Part shown: positions 17,859 to 27,207 of the stretch, piece by piece
Position numbering within the stretch: position 1 is the stretch's first letter
Layout: each line of letters starts with the position of its first letter
Origin: Bacteroidaceae bacterium
Lineage (GTDB): Bacteria; Bacteroidota; Bacteroidia; Bacteroidales; Bacteroidaceae
DNA length: 64,000 nt
Assembly (NCBI GenBank): GCA_017541265.1
Contig: JAFXZK010000022.1
Span: forward strand, 1-64,000
Direction: 5' to 3'
Notes under the pieces: model-generated
What the model saw: only the letters and a program-made list of their open reading frames with translations
The model's database searches: none
What the model was told of the DNA's origin: nothing
Position numbers and translations under genes: made by a program

Positions 17859-20585
17859 ATGATGAAAAAGATAACACTTGTCATAATGCTGGCATGGATG
17901 CTTGCACCCATCTATTCCCAGACAATAGACCTGAGCGAGAAGTGGCAGTTCCGCTCTGAAAGGGAAGAGGGTACGGTCACGCTCCCCGGCTCGATGCTGA
18001 CCAACGGCAAGGGCGACCCCGTAAACGTCAACACCCAGTGGACGTGCTCGCTCTACGACTCCAGCTTCTACTTCAACCCCTATATGGAGAAGTATCGCGT
18101 GGAGGGAAAGATGAAGTTCCCTTTCTTCCTGACACCCGAGCGCCACTATGTGGGCCGTACCTGGTACGAGCGCTCAATACAAGTGCCAGAGGCTTGGAAA
18201 GGTCGTCAGGTGACGCTCTACCTCGAACGTCCGCATATAGAGACGACGGTGACGGTGAACGGTCACGAGGTGGGGCACCTGATGTCGCTGTCTGTTCCCC
18301 ATCAGTTCGACCTCACACCTTATATTATATATGGGGGCGAGAACAAGCTGAGCATAGAGGTGTACAACGGCATAGAGAATGTCGGTGTCGGCAAGGACTC
18401 GCATTCCGTGACCGACCAGACGCAGGGCAATTGGAACGGCATCATCGGCAGGATGGAGCTGCAGGCAGGGCCTATCGTTTGGCGCAAGCGGGTGATTCCC
18501 CACATCAAGGACGGCACCATAGATATTGTGGTCAACGACTCCACCTATCATCTTGCTCTTGGAGCCGACACGATGCGCTGGGACGAGTTCCATCCGCAGC
18601 TCTATACGCGAACGGTGGACTATCAGGGAATGCCCGTCAGCGTGACCTTCGGCCTCCGCGACATACAGGCCAAGGGGCAGCAGCTCTACATCAATGACCG
18701 TCCCCTGTTCCTGCGCGGCACAGTAGAGAACTGCACCTTCCCCGAGACGGGCTATCCGCCAACGGACGAGGCCGAGTGGGAGCGCGTGCTGCGCAAGTGC
18801 AAGGAATACGGCCTCAACCACATCCGCTTCCATTCCTTTTGCCCGCCCGAAGCGGCTTTCTGTGTAGCCGACCGTCTGGGCCTTTACTTGCAGCCCGAAG
18901 GTCCGACGTGGCCCAATCATGGGGTGAAGCTTCGGCGAGGCATGCCCATCGACAAGTACCTCATGGACGAAAGCATCCGAATCATCGACACCTACGGCCA
19001 CCATCCTTCGTTCTGCATGATGGCGGCTGGCAATGAACCAGCGGGCGACTGGGTGCCATATTGCCAGGAATGGGTGAAGGCGATGAAGGAGCACGACCCT
19101 AACCGCATCTACTGCGCGGCCAGCGTGGGCGGCAGCTGGGCATGGGACGAAGGCTCGGACTATCATGTCAAGTCGGGAGCACGAGGGTTGGACTGGGACA
19201 AGAAGGCGCCCCACAGCGACGATGACTTCTACCGACTGATGCAGTACCCGTCCAACTACAAGAAAGCGGAACCCAACAACGACCCAATCATCGCCCACGA
19301 GGTGGGACAATGGTGTGTCTTCCCAGACCTGAAGGAGATGCCGCAATATACTGGAGTCTATAAAGCCCGCAACTTTGAGATATTCCAGGACTTGCTGCGC
19401 GACAACGGTATGGCTTCGCAGGCAGAGAACTTCCTGATGGCCAGCGGACGCCTGCAGGTACTGTGCTACAAGTACGACATCGAGCGCAACCTGCGCACCA
19501 AGGACTACAGCGGCTTCCAGTTGCTGGGCTTGAACGACTACAGCGGACAGGGGACGGCACTCGTCGGGCCGCTGAATGTGCATTGGCGCGAGAAAGGCTA
19601 TTGCACAAAGGAGGACTGGACGGAGTTTTGTTCGCCCGTCGTGCCATTGGCCAAGTTCCCGAAGTTCGTCTATACCAACGACGAGACGCTGCACGTCCCC
19701 GTCGAGGTCTATAATGCCTCTGACCAAGCACTCGAGAACATAGAGGCTTGTGCAAAGATTTCAAGGGATAATGAAGAATTGTCCGTCATCCATTTCCCAT
19801 TATCCACTATTAAAATCGGCAAGAACACAGAGCTTGGCACCGTAAACCTCCCATTGGCGCAGTTCGATAAGCCCGCCAAGCTGACGCTCACCGTCAGGCT
19901 CTCGGACAAAATAAAGAACCATTGGGAGTTTTGGGTCTATCCTGAAAAAGGTGAAAAGGTGAAAAGGTTAAAAGGTGAAAAGGTGATGGAGACTGACACC
20001 TTGGACGACAAGGCTCTGAAGGTCTTACAAAAGGGTGGTGATGTTCTGCTGACGGCAGCCGGCAAGATTCGTTACGGCGACGATGTCGTCCACAGCTTCC
20101 TGCCAGTCTTCTGGAACACCTCGTGGTTCAAGATGCGTCCGCCCCACACCACCGGTGCCTATATCCAGAGCGAGCATCCTGTCTTCCGCGACTTCCCCAC
20201 CGACGACTGGCAGAACCTCAACTGGTGGGAACTCGTCAACTACGCGCAGGTCATCAACATGAAGGAGTTCCCCGAGGACTTCCAGCCCATCGTGCAGCCC
20301 ATCGACACTTGGCATGTGTCGCGCAAGCTGGGGATGCTCTTAGAGGTGCGAGTGCTCAAAGGCCGCCTGCTCCTGACCACCCTTCCCATCGGTCAGGACA
20401 CGCCCGTCGCCCGCCAGCTGCGCTACTCCATCCTGAAGTATATGGCAAGCGAGGACTTCAACCCGACCACAAAGGTAGAGCCTGACATCATCCGTCACCT
20501 CTTTGAGCGCGAGGCTCCCGCCGTGAACATGTTCACCAACGACGCACCCGACGAACTAAAAACCAAAGAACAGCAAAAACACTAA
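17859..20585 (+). CDS. Secreted GH2-family glycoside hydrolase
   Basis: 908 residues (or 907 from a second adjacent ATG), starting 3 bp after the GH28 gene. A signal peptide ends near APIYSQ. A jelly-roll sugar-binding domain follows (YVGRTWYERSIQVPEAWKG), then an immunoglobulin-like domain and a TIM barrel. The acid/base Glu is in AAGNEP (near residue 393) and the nucleophile Glu in IIAHEVGQW (near 481), a typical GH2 spacing. GH2 enzymes from such clusters remove beta-linked galactose or glucuronic acid; the sequence alone does not settle which. Residues ~697-709 ([13 protein letters not shown]) come from an 8-bp tandem repeat. With the two genes before it, it would complete removal of side groups from rhamnogalacturonan I. 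No SusC/SusD pair is in the window. Confidence 0.9.
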   Translation: MMKKITLVIMLAWMLAPIYSQTIDLSEKWQFRSEREEGTVTLPGSMLTNGKGDPVNVNTQWTCSLYDSSFYFNPYMEKYRVEGKMKFPFFLTPERHYVGRTWYERSIQVPEAWKGRQVTLYLERPHIETTVTVNGHEVGHLMSLSVPHQFDLTPYIIYGGENKLSIEVYNGIENVGVGKDSHSVTDQTQGNWNGIIGRMELQAGPIVWRKRVIPHIKDGTIDIVVNDSTYHLALGADTMRWDEFHPQLYTRTVDYQGMPVSVTFGLRDIQAKGQQLYINDRPLFLRGTVENCTFPETGYPPTDEAEWERVLRKCKEYGLNHIRFHSFCPPEAAFCVADRLGLYLQPEGPTWPNHGVKLRRGMPIDKYLMDESIRIIDTYGHHPSFCMMAAGNEPAGDWVPYCQEWVKAMKEHDPNRIYCAASVGGSWAWDEGSDYHVKSGARGLDWDKKAPHSDDDFYRLMQYPSNYKKAEPNNDPIIAHEVGQWCVFPDLKEMPQYTGVYKARNFEIFQDLLRDNGMASQAENFLMASGRLQVLCYKYDIERNLRTKDYSGFQLLGLNDYSGQGTALVGPLNVHWREKGYCTKEDWTEFCSPVVPLAKFPKFVYTNDETLHVPVEVYNASDQALENIEACAKISRDNEELSVIHFPLSTIKIGKNTELGTVNLPLAQFDKPAKLTLTVRLSDKIKNHWEFWVYPEKGEKVKRLKGEKVMETDTLDDKALKVLQKGGDVLLTAAGKIRYGDDVVHSFLPVFWNTSWFKMRPPHTTGAYIQSEHPVFRDFPTDDWQNLNWWELVNYAQVINMKEFPEDFQPIVQPIDTWHVSRKLGMLLEVRVLKGRLLLTTLPIGQDTPVARQLRYSILKYMASEDFNPTTKVEPDIIRHLFEREAPAVNMFTNDAPDELKTKEQQKH
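19950..19986 (+). repeat. In-frame 8-bp tandem repeat inside the GH2 gene
   Basis: Four units GTGAAAAG, GTGAAAAG, GTTAAAAG, GTGAAAAG plus a partial unit are translated as a lysine-rich loop ([12 protein letters not shown]). The unit is the same as in the repeats at 12803-12926 and 22505-22575. Confidence 0.88.
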
Positions 20586-20750
20586 GCACGTTCCTATCAT
20601 TGCTTTGTCATGACTAAGCAACGGACACTCCACGCTGCGTTCGCCAGGCCTCCCTGTTCACGTTAAAACCATATCGTCCATAGGAGAGTTATGGTTAAGC
20701 GTTGTATCATAATTAACAACAACGGATTGCACGGATTTAAGCTATACGTC
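20586..20750. other. Intergenic sequence after the GH2 gene
   Basis: About 165 bp with no gene I can support. A stretch near 20722-20738 (CGGATTGCACGGATTT) resembles the cores of the palindromic elements that follow. The whole gap to cysS (20586-21002) lies between convergent genes and is mostly repeats. Confidence 0.5.
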
Positions 20751-20901
20751 GTTCTGGCAGATTTGCAATCCGCCAGTTTGGAGTATCGGGATTTGTAATC
20801 CCAAAATACTTGTTTTATCGCATTATAAATGCTTATACTCGATACGGGCGGATTGCAAATCCGCCCGAACACTAATCCGCCCGAACACTAATCCGCCCGA
20901 A
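20751..20901. repeat. Four-hairpin palindromic element, copy 1
   Basis: A 120-bp unit (20751-20870) made of four consecutive hairpins: CTGGCAGATT/AATCCGCCAG, GGGATT-TGT-AATCCC, GCATT-ATA-AATGC and GGGCGGATT-GCA-AATCCGCCC, ending in CGAAC. Two extra 16-bp units (ACACTAATCCGCCCGA) extend it to about 20901. A second copy at 34350-34470 has the same plan with compensating base changes in the stems. Confidence 0.9.
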
Positions 20902-20929
20902 CGCGGAGACACCTCACAGAAATAATAAA

Positions 20930-20994
20930 GAACACGGATGACTCGGATTGAACGGATTGGTTCCTTATCCGTGTTATCCGAGTCATCCGTGTTC
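20930..20994. terminator. Perfect 19-bp inverted repeat between convergent genes
   Basis: GAACACGGATGACTCGGAT (20930-20948) is repeated in inverse at 20976-20994 around a 27-base loop that itself repeats CGGATTG units. It lies between the ends of the GH2 gene and cysS, so it may end transcription from both sides, but there is no long T run. It also matches the class of short-unit palindromes seen elsewhere. Confidence 0.55.
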
Positions 20995-21002
20995 AAGAAA
21001 AC

Positions 21003-22502
21003 TTACTTGTTCAGCGTCCAGCTGAAGCCGTCCTTGGTGTCCTTGACCTCGAAGCCGAGGGCGGCGAGGTCGTCGCGAATCTTGTCGCTGAGCGCCCAGT
21101 TCTTCTCTGCCTTGGCTGCCTGACGCTGCTCTAGAAGCATGTTGACGACAGCGCCGAAGGCTTCCTCGCGGGCCTTGTTGGTGGTGCCTGTATCGGGACG
21201 AAGGCCGAGGATGTCGGTGACAAAGGTTTCCATGAGCTGGAGCAGAGCCTGTGCCACTTCGGCGGTGATGCTGGCCTTCTTGTCCACGAGGCTGTTGATG
21301 ACGCGGCAAGCATCGAACAGGTGGCTGATGACGATGGGCGAGTTCAGGTCGTCGTTCATCGCGTCGTAGAGCTTCGTGCGCAATTCATCTACATACTTCA
21401 TCTCAACCTGCGGCTGGCCTTTCACCTTCTGTCCCTCCTGCAAGCGACGCAGGTTCTTCATGCCTTCCATGAGGCGGGTCAAGCCCTTCTCGGCAGCTTG
21501 CAGGGCTTCGTTGCCGAAGTCGACGGTCGAGCGATAGTGGGCCTGCAGGATGAAGAAGCGGATGGTCATGGGCGTGTAGGCCTGCGAGAGCAGGGGATGG
21601 TCGCCCGTGAAGAACTGCGGCAGGGTGATGAAGTTGTTGTAGGACTTGCCCATCTTCTTGCCGTCGATGGTAATCATGTTGTTGTGCATCCAATAGTGTA
21701 CCATCTGGTCGCCCTGGCTTGCAACGGCTTGCGCTATCTCGCATTCGTGGTGGGGGAAGATGAGGTCCATGCCGCCGCCATGGATGTCGAAGTGCTCACC
21801 CAAGTACTTGCGCCCCATAGCCGTACATTCGCAGTGCCAGCCGGGGAAGCCGTCGCTCCAAGGCGAAGGCCAGCGCATGATGTGCTCGGGCTGTGCGGCT
21901 TTCCAAAGGGCGAAGTCCGCCTGGTTCTTCTTCTCGCCCACACCGGCAAGGTCACGGCTTGCGTCCTTGATGTTCTCAAGGTCACGCCCAGAGAGGATGC
22001 CCCAGCGGTGGTCCTTGTTGTACTTCTCAATGTCGAAGTAGATGCTGCCGTTGCTCTCGTAGGCATAGCCGTTATCGAGGATTTGCTGCACGAGCTGCTG
22101 CTGCTCGATGATGTGGCCCGTGGCGTGCGGCTCGATGCTTGGCGGCAGGCAGCCCAGGGCGTCCATCGCCTCGTGAAAGCGGTTGGTGTAGTACTGCGCC
22201 ACCTCCATCGGCTCGAGCTGTTCGAGGCGGGCCTTCTTTGCAATCTTGTCCTCACCCTCGTCGGCATCATGCTCCAGATGCCCTACGTCCGTGATGTTAC
22301 GCACATAGCGAACCTTGTAGCCGATATGCTGGAGGTAGCGGAAGAGGAGGTCGAAGGTGATGGCAGGGCGGGCATGACCAAGATGCGCGTCGCCATAGAC
22401 AGTGGGGCCGCAGACATACATGCCGACGCGCCCCGGGTTGAGCGGCTTGAAGAGTTCCTTCTGCCGGCTCAGGGTATTGTAAATAAGTAAGGGTTGGTTC
22501 AT
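21003..22502 (-). CDS. cysS: Cysteinyl-tRNA synthetase
   Basis: 499 residues, about the usual length for the Bacteroidetes enzyme. It charges tRNA(Cys) with cysteine in the cytoplasm. Class I signatures are visible: HLGHA near residue 40 as the HIGH motif and KKMGKS near 275 as the KMSKS motif. Zinc-binding residues include the Cys in YVCGPTVYG and those in WHCECTAMG with the nearby HPHHECE-like segment. The C-terminal anticodon-recognition helices end in SWTLNK. It is the last gene of a minus-strand block and is followed by palindromic repeats; the upstream gene is separated by a short inverted repeat of GGTGAAAA units. Confidence 0.97.
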   Translation of the reverse strand: MNQPLLIYNTLSRQKELFKPLNPGRVGMYVCGPTVYGDAHLGHARPAITFDLLFRYLQHIGYKVRYVRNITDVGHLEHDADEGEDKIAKKARLEQLEPMEVAQYYTNRFHEAMDALGCLPPSIEPHATGHIIEQQQLVQQILDNGYAYESNGSIYFDIEKYNKDHRWGILSGRDLENIKDASRDLAGVGEKKNQADFALWKAAQPEHIMRWPSPWSDGFPGWHCECTAMGRKYLGEHFDIHGGGMDLIFPHHECEIAQAVASQGDQMVHYWMHNNMITIDGKKMGKSYNNFITLPQFFTGDHPLLSQAYTPMTIRFFILQAHYRSTVDFGNEALQAAEKGLTRLMEGMKNLRRLQEGQKVKGQPQVEMKYVDELRTKLYDAMNDDLNSPIVISHLFDACRVINSLVDKKASITAEVAQALLQLMETFVTDILGLRPDTGTTNKAREEAFGAVVNMLLEQRQAAKAEKNWALSDKIRDDLAALGFEVKDTKDGFSWTLNK

Positions 22503-22504
22503 AT

Positions 22505-22575
22505 AAAAGGTGAAAAAGTTAAAAGGTTAAAAGGTGAAAGGGATTCTTTTTACCTTTTCACCTTTTCAATTTTTT
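22505..22575. repeat. Inverted repeat of 8-bp GGTGAAAA units upstream of cysS
   Basis: AAAGGTGAAAAAGTTAAAAG with further units on the left (22505-22540) and TACCTTTTCACCTTTTCAA on the right (22547-22566) form a hairpin-forming pair that fills the gap between cysS and the small acidic protein gene. The right arm touches the stop of the latter gene. Confidence 0.8.
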
Positions 22576-22891
22576 AATTTTGCTCTCCGTATTCCAGTTC
22601 TCCGTCCACAACCCAGCGGAGGTCTTCGGGGTCGAAGTCGCCCATCTTGTCCTTCTTAGCTTGACGGGCGACGTACTTTGCCACTTCCTCCACGTCGATG
22701 TCGATGTCCTCGTCACCATTGTGCTTGTCAAGCAAATCGACATAGTACTCACCGATGACGTCGATGAAGTAGTAGAGTTCTTCCTCCGTGAACTTGTCCT
22801 TGAGTTCCTGTGGCAGGTAGTTCTGTATGTATTCGACCGTGAGGCGGTCGTCCTCGGCATCGGCGAGGAGGTCTTCTTCAAATGAAGCCAT
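22574..22891 (-). CDS. Small acidic protein of unknown function
   Basis: A 105-residue, strongly acidic protein with no signal peptide or membrane segment, so probably cytoplasmic. Predicted mostly helical, with conserved-looking lines ENYLPQELK-like near residue 24 and FDPEDLRWVVDGELEYGE at the C-terminus. I do not recognise a named domain. It lies between cysS and trxA on the same strand, 36 bp after trxA, and the order dnaE-trxA-this gene suggests a shared transcript. The reading frame has normal codon use and an ATG preceded by a GGTTATAGG-type minor repeat, so it is likely real. Confidence 0.75.
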   Translation of the reverse strand: MASFEEDLLADAEDDRLTVEYIQNYLPQELKDKFTEEELYYFIDVIGEYYVDLLDKHNGDEDIDIDVEEVAKYVARQAKKDKMGDFDPEDLRWVVDGELEYGEQN

Positions 22892-22927
22892 AATGGTTAT
22901 GGGTTATAGGTTATTGGTTATTGAAGC

Positions 22928-23242
22928 TTATAGAAGCGCCTTGATTTTGTCTTCGAGAACGGGACGGGGTACGAGGCCGACGCTGCGGTCCACCTCCTTG
23001 CCGTCCTTGATGAAGACAACGGTGGGGATGTTGCGGACACCGAAGCGCATGGCGAGGTCTTCATCCTCCTCCACGTCGCATTTGCCCACGATGGCTTTGC
23101 CGTCATAGTCCGTTGCCAAAGCTTCGATAACGGGAGCAAGGCGCTTACAGGGGCCGCACCATGTTGCCCAAAAGTCCAATACGAGAGGCTTGCCGGTTGC
23201 CACCAGAGCCTCGAAGTTGCCTGAGTTGATTGCTTGTGCCAT
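22928..23242 (-). CDS. trxA: Thioredoxin
   Basis: 104 residues, the standard size for a cytoplasmic thioredoxin. The redox motif WCGPC is present within FWATWCGPCKRLAP, with the conserved cis-proline in VRNIPTVVFIKDG. There is no signal peptide. It reduces protein disulfides using thioredoxin reductase. The gene follows dnaE on the same strand with a ~90-bp gap containing a C-rich hairpin and TTTACAATT-type repeats. Confidence 0.97.
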   Translation of the reverse strand: MAQAINSGNFEALVATGKPLVLDFWATWCGPCKRLAPVIEALATDYDGKAIVGKCDVEEDEDLAMRFGVRNIPTVVFIKDGKEVDRSVGLVPRPVLEDKIKALL

Positions 23243-23304
23243 ATTGATTTACAATTTAACAATTTACTATTTACTATTTATTTACGATTTAACTATCTTA
23301 TGTT

Positions 23305-23333
23305 CTCCCCCTTAGGGGGAGTTAGAGGGGGCT
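23305..23333. repeat. C-rich hairpin element between trxA and dnaE
   Basis: CTCCCCCTTAGGGGGAG with a TTAGAGGGGGCT tail. It is an intergenic member of the family found in frame at 10461-10626, 14391-14424 and 36127-36242. Lying one base after the dnaE stop, it could also act as a weak terminator or mRNA-end stabiliser. Confidence 0.85.
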
Positions 23334-23334
23334 A

Positions 23335-26300
23335 TTAGTTGATGCTATACGACAGTGCTTCGCTGTTCTCGATGTCGTCCAGGAACTGCCGCTTCACCTT
23401 GATGCGATGGGATCGGGATGTCATGTGCAACTGGTTGTGGGGGTTGGTGGCATCGACAAAGACCAACTGCAATGCCGTGTTGCCCTTGTTCTCTTCTGCA
23501 TACGACGTGAGCATTTCCACATCGTCCTTTTCCAGTTTGCCTGTGTTGACGGTGACGGTAATGCGCTCTATCACCTTGTCGCTGACATCGGCAAGCCAAT
23601 CGATACGTCCGATGCGCAGTTCATACTCGCCCTGACGGAAGCGGTGTTCCTCCACGCTGCCCGTGATGAGCACCGAGCGGTCGATGCTCAAGTAAGCTCC
23701 CCACTTCACCCAGTTCTCTCCGAAGAGGGCAATCTCGCCTGTGCCGCTGAAGTCCTCTATGGTGGCAACGCCGAAAGGCTTGCCGTTCTTTGTCGTGCCA
23801 GCGCGAACCTCGGTAACGATGCCGCCCAGGCGGACGCTCTTTCCGGCAAAGGCTGTGAGGTATTCCATCTCCGCCATCTTCAGGTTGCAGACGTTCTGTA
23901 GGATGACGTAGTACTCGTCGAGGGGATGAGCCGAAAGGTAGATGCCCACCAGCGAACGCTCCTTGTTCAGGCGCTCCAGCATCGTCCACTCCTCTGCCTC
24001 TGGCACGTCGGGCTTCTTAAGCTCCACCGCGTCCATGCCGAAGAGCGAGAACTGTGCCTCCATCTGTGCCTGCTGGTACTGTGTGCCGTAGCGTATGAGC
24101 AAGTCGAGGAAGACGTTGCCCTTCATGTCCTCTGCTATAAACTGTTCGCGACGTATGTTGCCTGCGATGCTGTCGAGGGCACCGCTCAAGGCAAGACACT
24201 CCAGTCCGTTGCGCTTGACTGTTGACATGTTGACGCGCTCCGCAAAGTCGAAGACGTCGCGGAACGGCCCGTTCTTCTCCCTTTCGTCCACGATGGCCTG
24301 CACGACAGATTCGCCCAAGCCCTTGATAGCCATCAGGCCGTAGCGTATCTGCTGACGGTCGTTGACGCCGAAGTCGCGGTGCGACTCGTTTACATCCGGC
24401 CCGAGCACCTCGAGCTTCATGGCGTGACATTCCTCCAGGAGCTTCGTCACCTCCTTCACATCGTCCTTGCCGCGCGTCAAGAGGGCTGCCATGAACTCCG
24501 CTGGATAGTGTGCCTTCATGTAGGCCGTCTGGTATGCCACCCATGAGTAGCAGGCGGCATGTGACTTGTTGAAGGCATACGAGGCGAACTTCTCCCAGTC
24601 GCTCCATATCTTTTCGAGCACCTTCGGGTCGTGCCCGTTTTGCGTGCCGCCGTCGATGAACTTAGGCTTCATCTGGTCCACGATGTCCTTCTTCTTCTTA
24701 CCCATCGCCTTGCGGAGGGCATCGCTCTCGCCTCTGGTGAAGCCCGCCAGCTTGCGCGAGAGCAGCATGACCTGCTCCTGATAGACCGTGATGCCGTAGG
24801 TGTCGCGCAGATATTCCTCGCAGGCCGGGAGGTCGTAGGTGATGGGTTCAATGCCATTCTTGCGCTTGATGAACTGCGGAATGTAGTCCATTGGCCCAGG
24901 ACGATAGAGGGCATTCATGGCGATAAGATCCTCGAAGACCGTCGGATGCAGCTCCTTGAGGTACTTTCTCATGCCTGCCGACTCGAACTGGAACGTGCCG
25001 ACCGTGCGTCCTTCCTGATAGAGCTTGTAGGTCAGCTCATCGTCGATAGGGATATTGTCAATGTCGATGTCGATGCCGTGAGCCTCCTTGACGATGCGGC
25101 ACGCCTCCTTTAGCTGCGAGAGTGTCTTGAGGCCGAGGAAGTCCATCTTGATGAGTCCGGTGCTCTCAATGACATGGCCGTCGTACTGCGTGACGGCTGT
25201 CTTGCGGTCGGGGAAGTCGGGGTCGTCTGCCGTCGAGACTGGCACATGGTCGCTGATGGGGTCGCGACAGATGATGAAGCCGCAGGCATGGATGCCTGTG
25301 TTGCGTACGGTACCCTCGAGTTTGAGGGCATACTTGATGGTGTCCGACTCTCTTTTGTCCCTTGAGAAACGTGCCTCCTTCAGTTCCGGCGTTGCGTCGA
25401 TATAGTTCTCTAAGGTTGACTTCTTGCCGTCTGGCAAGCGGTCTGGCATCGCCTTGCACCAGGCATTGACCGTAGCAAGGGGCACTTTCTCTACGCGACC
25501 TACATCCTTCAGGCTGCTCTTGGCCGCCATTGCGCCGTAGGTGATGATGTGGGCACAATTCTCCACGCCGTACTTGTCCATCACCCATTGCAGCACTTTC
25601 CCGCGACCATCGTCGTCGAAGTCGGTGTCGATATCAGGCAGGGAGATACGGTCGGGATTGAGGAAACGCTCGAACAGGAGGTCATACTTGAGCGGGTCGA
25701 GGCGTGTGATGCCCAGGCAATAGGCAACTACCGAGCCTGCAGCCGAGCCTCGTCCGGGACCTACCCACACGCCCAACTCGTTGCGGGCGCTGTTGATGAA
25801 GTCCTGCACAATGAGGAAGTAACCCGGGAAGCCCATTGTCTTCATGATGTGCAGCTCAAAGCGAATGCGGTCATCGACTTCCTTCGAGAGCGGGGAGCCA
25901 TAGAGCCGTGCGGCTCCTTCGTAGGCGAGCTTTGCCAAGTAATCTGCTTCGAACTTGATGCGGTACAGCTTGTCGATGCCGCCAAGCTTCTCTATCTTCT
26001 TCTCGCCCTCTTCTCGCGGCAAGAGATTTTCGCCGTTCTCGTCGCTGGTGAACTCGCGGAAAAGGTCTTCTTCCGTGAAGCGCTGCCGCCAAAGTTCTTC
26101 CGTACCGAACTCCTCGGGAATAGGGAAGAAGGGCATGATGGGGTTGGACTCCAGGTCAAACATCTCAACCTTGTCGAGCACCTCACAGGTGTTGGCAAGT
26201 GCTTCGGGTATATCCCCGAAGACGGCATTCATCTCTGCCCTCGTCTTGAACCATTCCTGCTTGCTGTAGCGCATACGGTTCGGGTCGTCCAGATCCTTGC

Positions 26301-27048
26301 CTGTCGAGAGGCAGAGAAGCAGGTCGTGGGCCTCGGCATCGTCCTCATCGAGGAAGTGCGAGTCGTTGGAGCAAATGAGCTTCACACCATGCTTGCGTGC
26401 CAATTCGATGAGGACGGGATTGACGCGCTTCTGCACTTCGTAGGTATCGCGGTTAGCAATCTGTGTGGGGTTCGTCACCTCGTGACGTTGCAGCTCTATG
26501 TAGTAGTCGTCGCCCCAGATGTTGTGGAACCACTTGATAGCCTCCTCTGCACCAGCAATGTCGCCGTTCTGTATCTTCTTCGGCACTTCGCCGCCAATGC
26601 AAGCAGAGCAGATGATAAGCCCTTCGTGATACTTTTCCAGGTCTTTATGGTCGGTACGCGGACGCATGTAGAAGCCATCCACCCATGCACGCGACACAAG
26701 CTTGATGAGGTTATGATAGCCTGTCAAGTTCTTGGCAAGCACGATGAGGTGCCAGCCGGACTGGAATTCCTTTCCGCCCTCATGAACATTCTTGTCGCCA
26801 CCTCGCGCCACATACATCTCGCAACCGAAGATGGGCTTAAATGGCTCCTCACCCTTCTTCTTTCTACTCTTATTGACCTGCTGGCAGTAATCGTACAATT
26901 CCTTGACACCGAACATATTGCCATGATCGGTGAGTGCCATGCCTCGCATACCGTCGCCGATGGCCTTATCGACCATCTTCTTTATAGATGCCTGTCCGTC
27001 GAGCAATGAATACTGCGAGTGAACGTGTAAGTGTACAAAATCCTCCAT
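23335..27048 (-). CDS. dnaE: DNA polymerase III alpha subunit
   Basis: About 1237 residues from the ATG at 27048; an ATG at 27057 adds three residues. The N-terminal PHP domain begins FVHLHVHSQYSLLDGQ. The polymerase palm carries the PDIDTDFDDDGR motif, and later comes the FQFESAGMRKYL region typical of the C-family fingers. The last ~250 residues include the helix-hairpin-helix (IKGLGES) and OB-fold (VRLGGIVTEVRAG) regions. It is the replicative polymerase, joined to the sliding clamp in the replisome. It precedes trxA on the same strand. Length and motifs are normal for the family. Confidence 0.97.
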   Translation of the reverse strand: MEDFVHLHVHSQYSLLDGQASIKKMVDKAIGDGMRGMALTDHGNMFGVKELYDYCQQVNKSRKKKGEEPFKPIFGCEMYVARGGDKNVHEGGKEFQSGWHLIVLAKNLTGYHNLIKLVSRAWVDGFYMRPRTDHKDLEKYHEGLIICSACIGGEVPKKIQNGDIAGAEEAIKWFHNIWGDDYYIELQRHEVTNPTQIANRDTYEVQKRVNPVLIELARKHGVKLICSNDSHFLDEDDAEAHDLLLCLSTGKDLDDPNRMRYSKQEWFKTRAEMNAVFGDIPEALANTCEVLDKVEMFDLESNPIMPFFPIPEEFGTEELWRQRFTEEDLFREFTSDENGENLLPREEGEKKIEKLGGIDKLYRIKFEADYLAKLAYEGAARLYGSPLSKEVDDRIRFELHIMKTMGFPGYFLIVQDFINSARNELGVWVGPGRGSAAGSVVAYCLGITRLDPLKYDLLFERFLNPDRISLPDIDTDFDDDGRGKVLQWVMDKYGVENCAHIITYGAMAAKSSLKDVGRVEKVPLATVNAWCKAMPDRLPDGKKSTLENYIDATPELKEARFSRDKRESDTIKYALKLEGTVRNTGIHACGFIICRDPISDHVPVSTADDPDFPDRKTAVTQYDGHVIESTGLIKMDFLGLKTLSQLKEACRIVKEAHGIDIDIDNIPIDDELTYKLYQEGRTVGTFQFESAGMRKYLKELHPTVFEDLIAMNALYRPGPMDYIPQFIKRKNGIEPITYDLPACEEYLRDTYGITVYQEQVMLLSRKLAGFTRGESDALRKAMGKKKKDIVDQMKPKFIDGGTQNGHDPKVLEKIWSDWEKFASYAFNKSHAACYSWVAYQTAYMKAHYPAEFMAALLTRGKDDVKEVTKLLEECHAMKLEVLGPDVNESHRDFGVNDRQQIRYGLMAIKGLGESVVQAIVDEREKNGPFRDVFDFAERVNMSTVKRNGLECLALSGALDSIAGNIRREQFIAEDMKGNVFLDLLIRYGTQYQQAQMEAQFSLFGMDAVELKKPDVPEAEEWTMLERLNKERSLVGIYLSAHPLDEYYVILQNVCNLKMAEMEYLTAFAGKSVRLGGIVTEVRAGTTKNGKPFGVATIEDFSGTGEIALFGENWVKWGAYLSIDRSVLITGSVEEHRFRQGEYELRIGRIDWLADVSDKVIERITVTVNTGKLEKDDVEMLTSYAEENKGNTALQLVFVDATNPHNQLHMTSRSHRIKVKRQFLDDIENSEALSYSIN

Positions 27049-27157
27049 GTCAGTCATTAAGTTAAGAAGAGATGGCGAAGTTAATGCTTTTTTTTGTAAC
27101 GGGCAAGGGAATAAGGTCTTTTTTCTGCCGCAACGAAGAAAAACGTCTCTTTTGCCC

Positions 27158-27187
27158 TTGTGGGTTCAAAAAAAAGTGTTAACTTTG
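27158..27187 (+). promoter_or_regulatory. Promoter of the psd-pssA operon
   Basis: TTG at 27158-27160, a 19-bp spacer and TAACTTTG at 27180-27187 match the Bacteroidetes consensus. It implies a very short leader to the ATG at 27208, and this supports choosing that start rather than the GTG at 27160. Confidence 0.75.
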
Positions 27188-27207
27188 AACCGCACTATGC
27201 AATAATT

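Noticed and set aside
20663..20872. Small frame starting MFGRICNPP, with a similar one (MFGRICNPT) at 34194-34472
   Set aside because: Both are the translation of the four-hairpin palindromic element. Their similarity comes from the DNA repeat, not from a protein family.
25549..27009. A 486-residue plus-strand frame inside dnaE, and similar frames opposite cysS, GH2 and the S41 protease gene
   Set aside because: All are opposite well-supported genes with intact catalytic motifs and have no recognisable domains.
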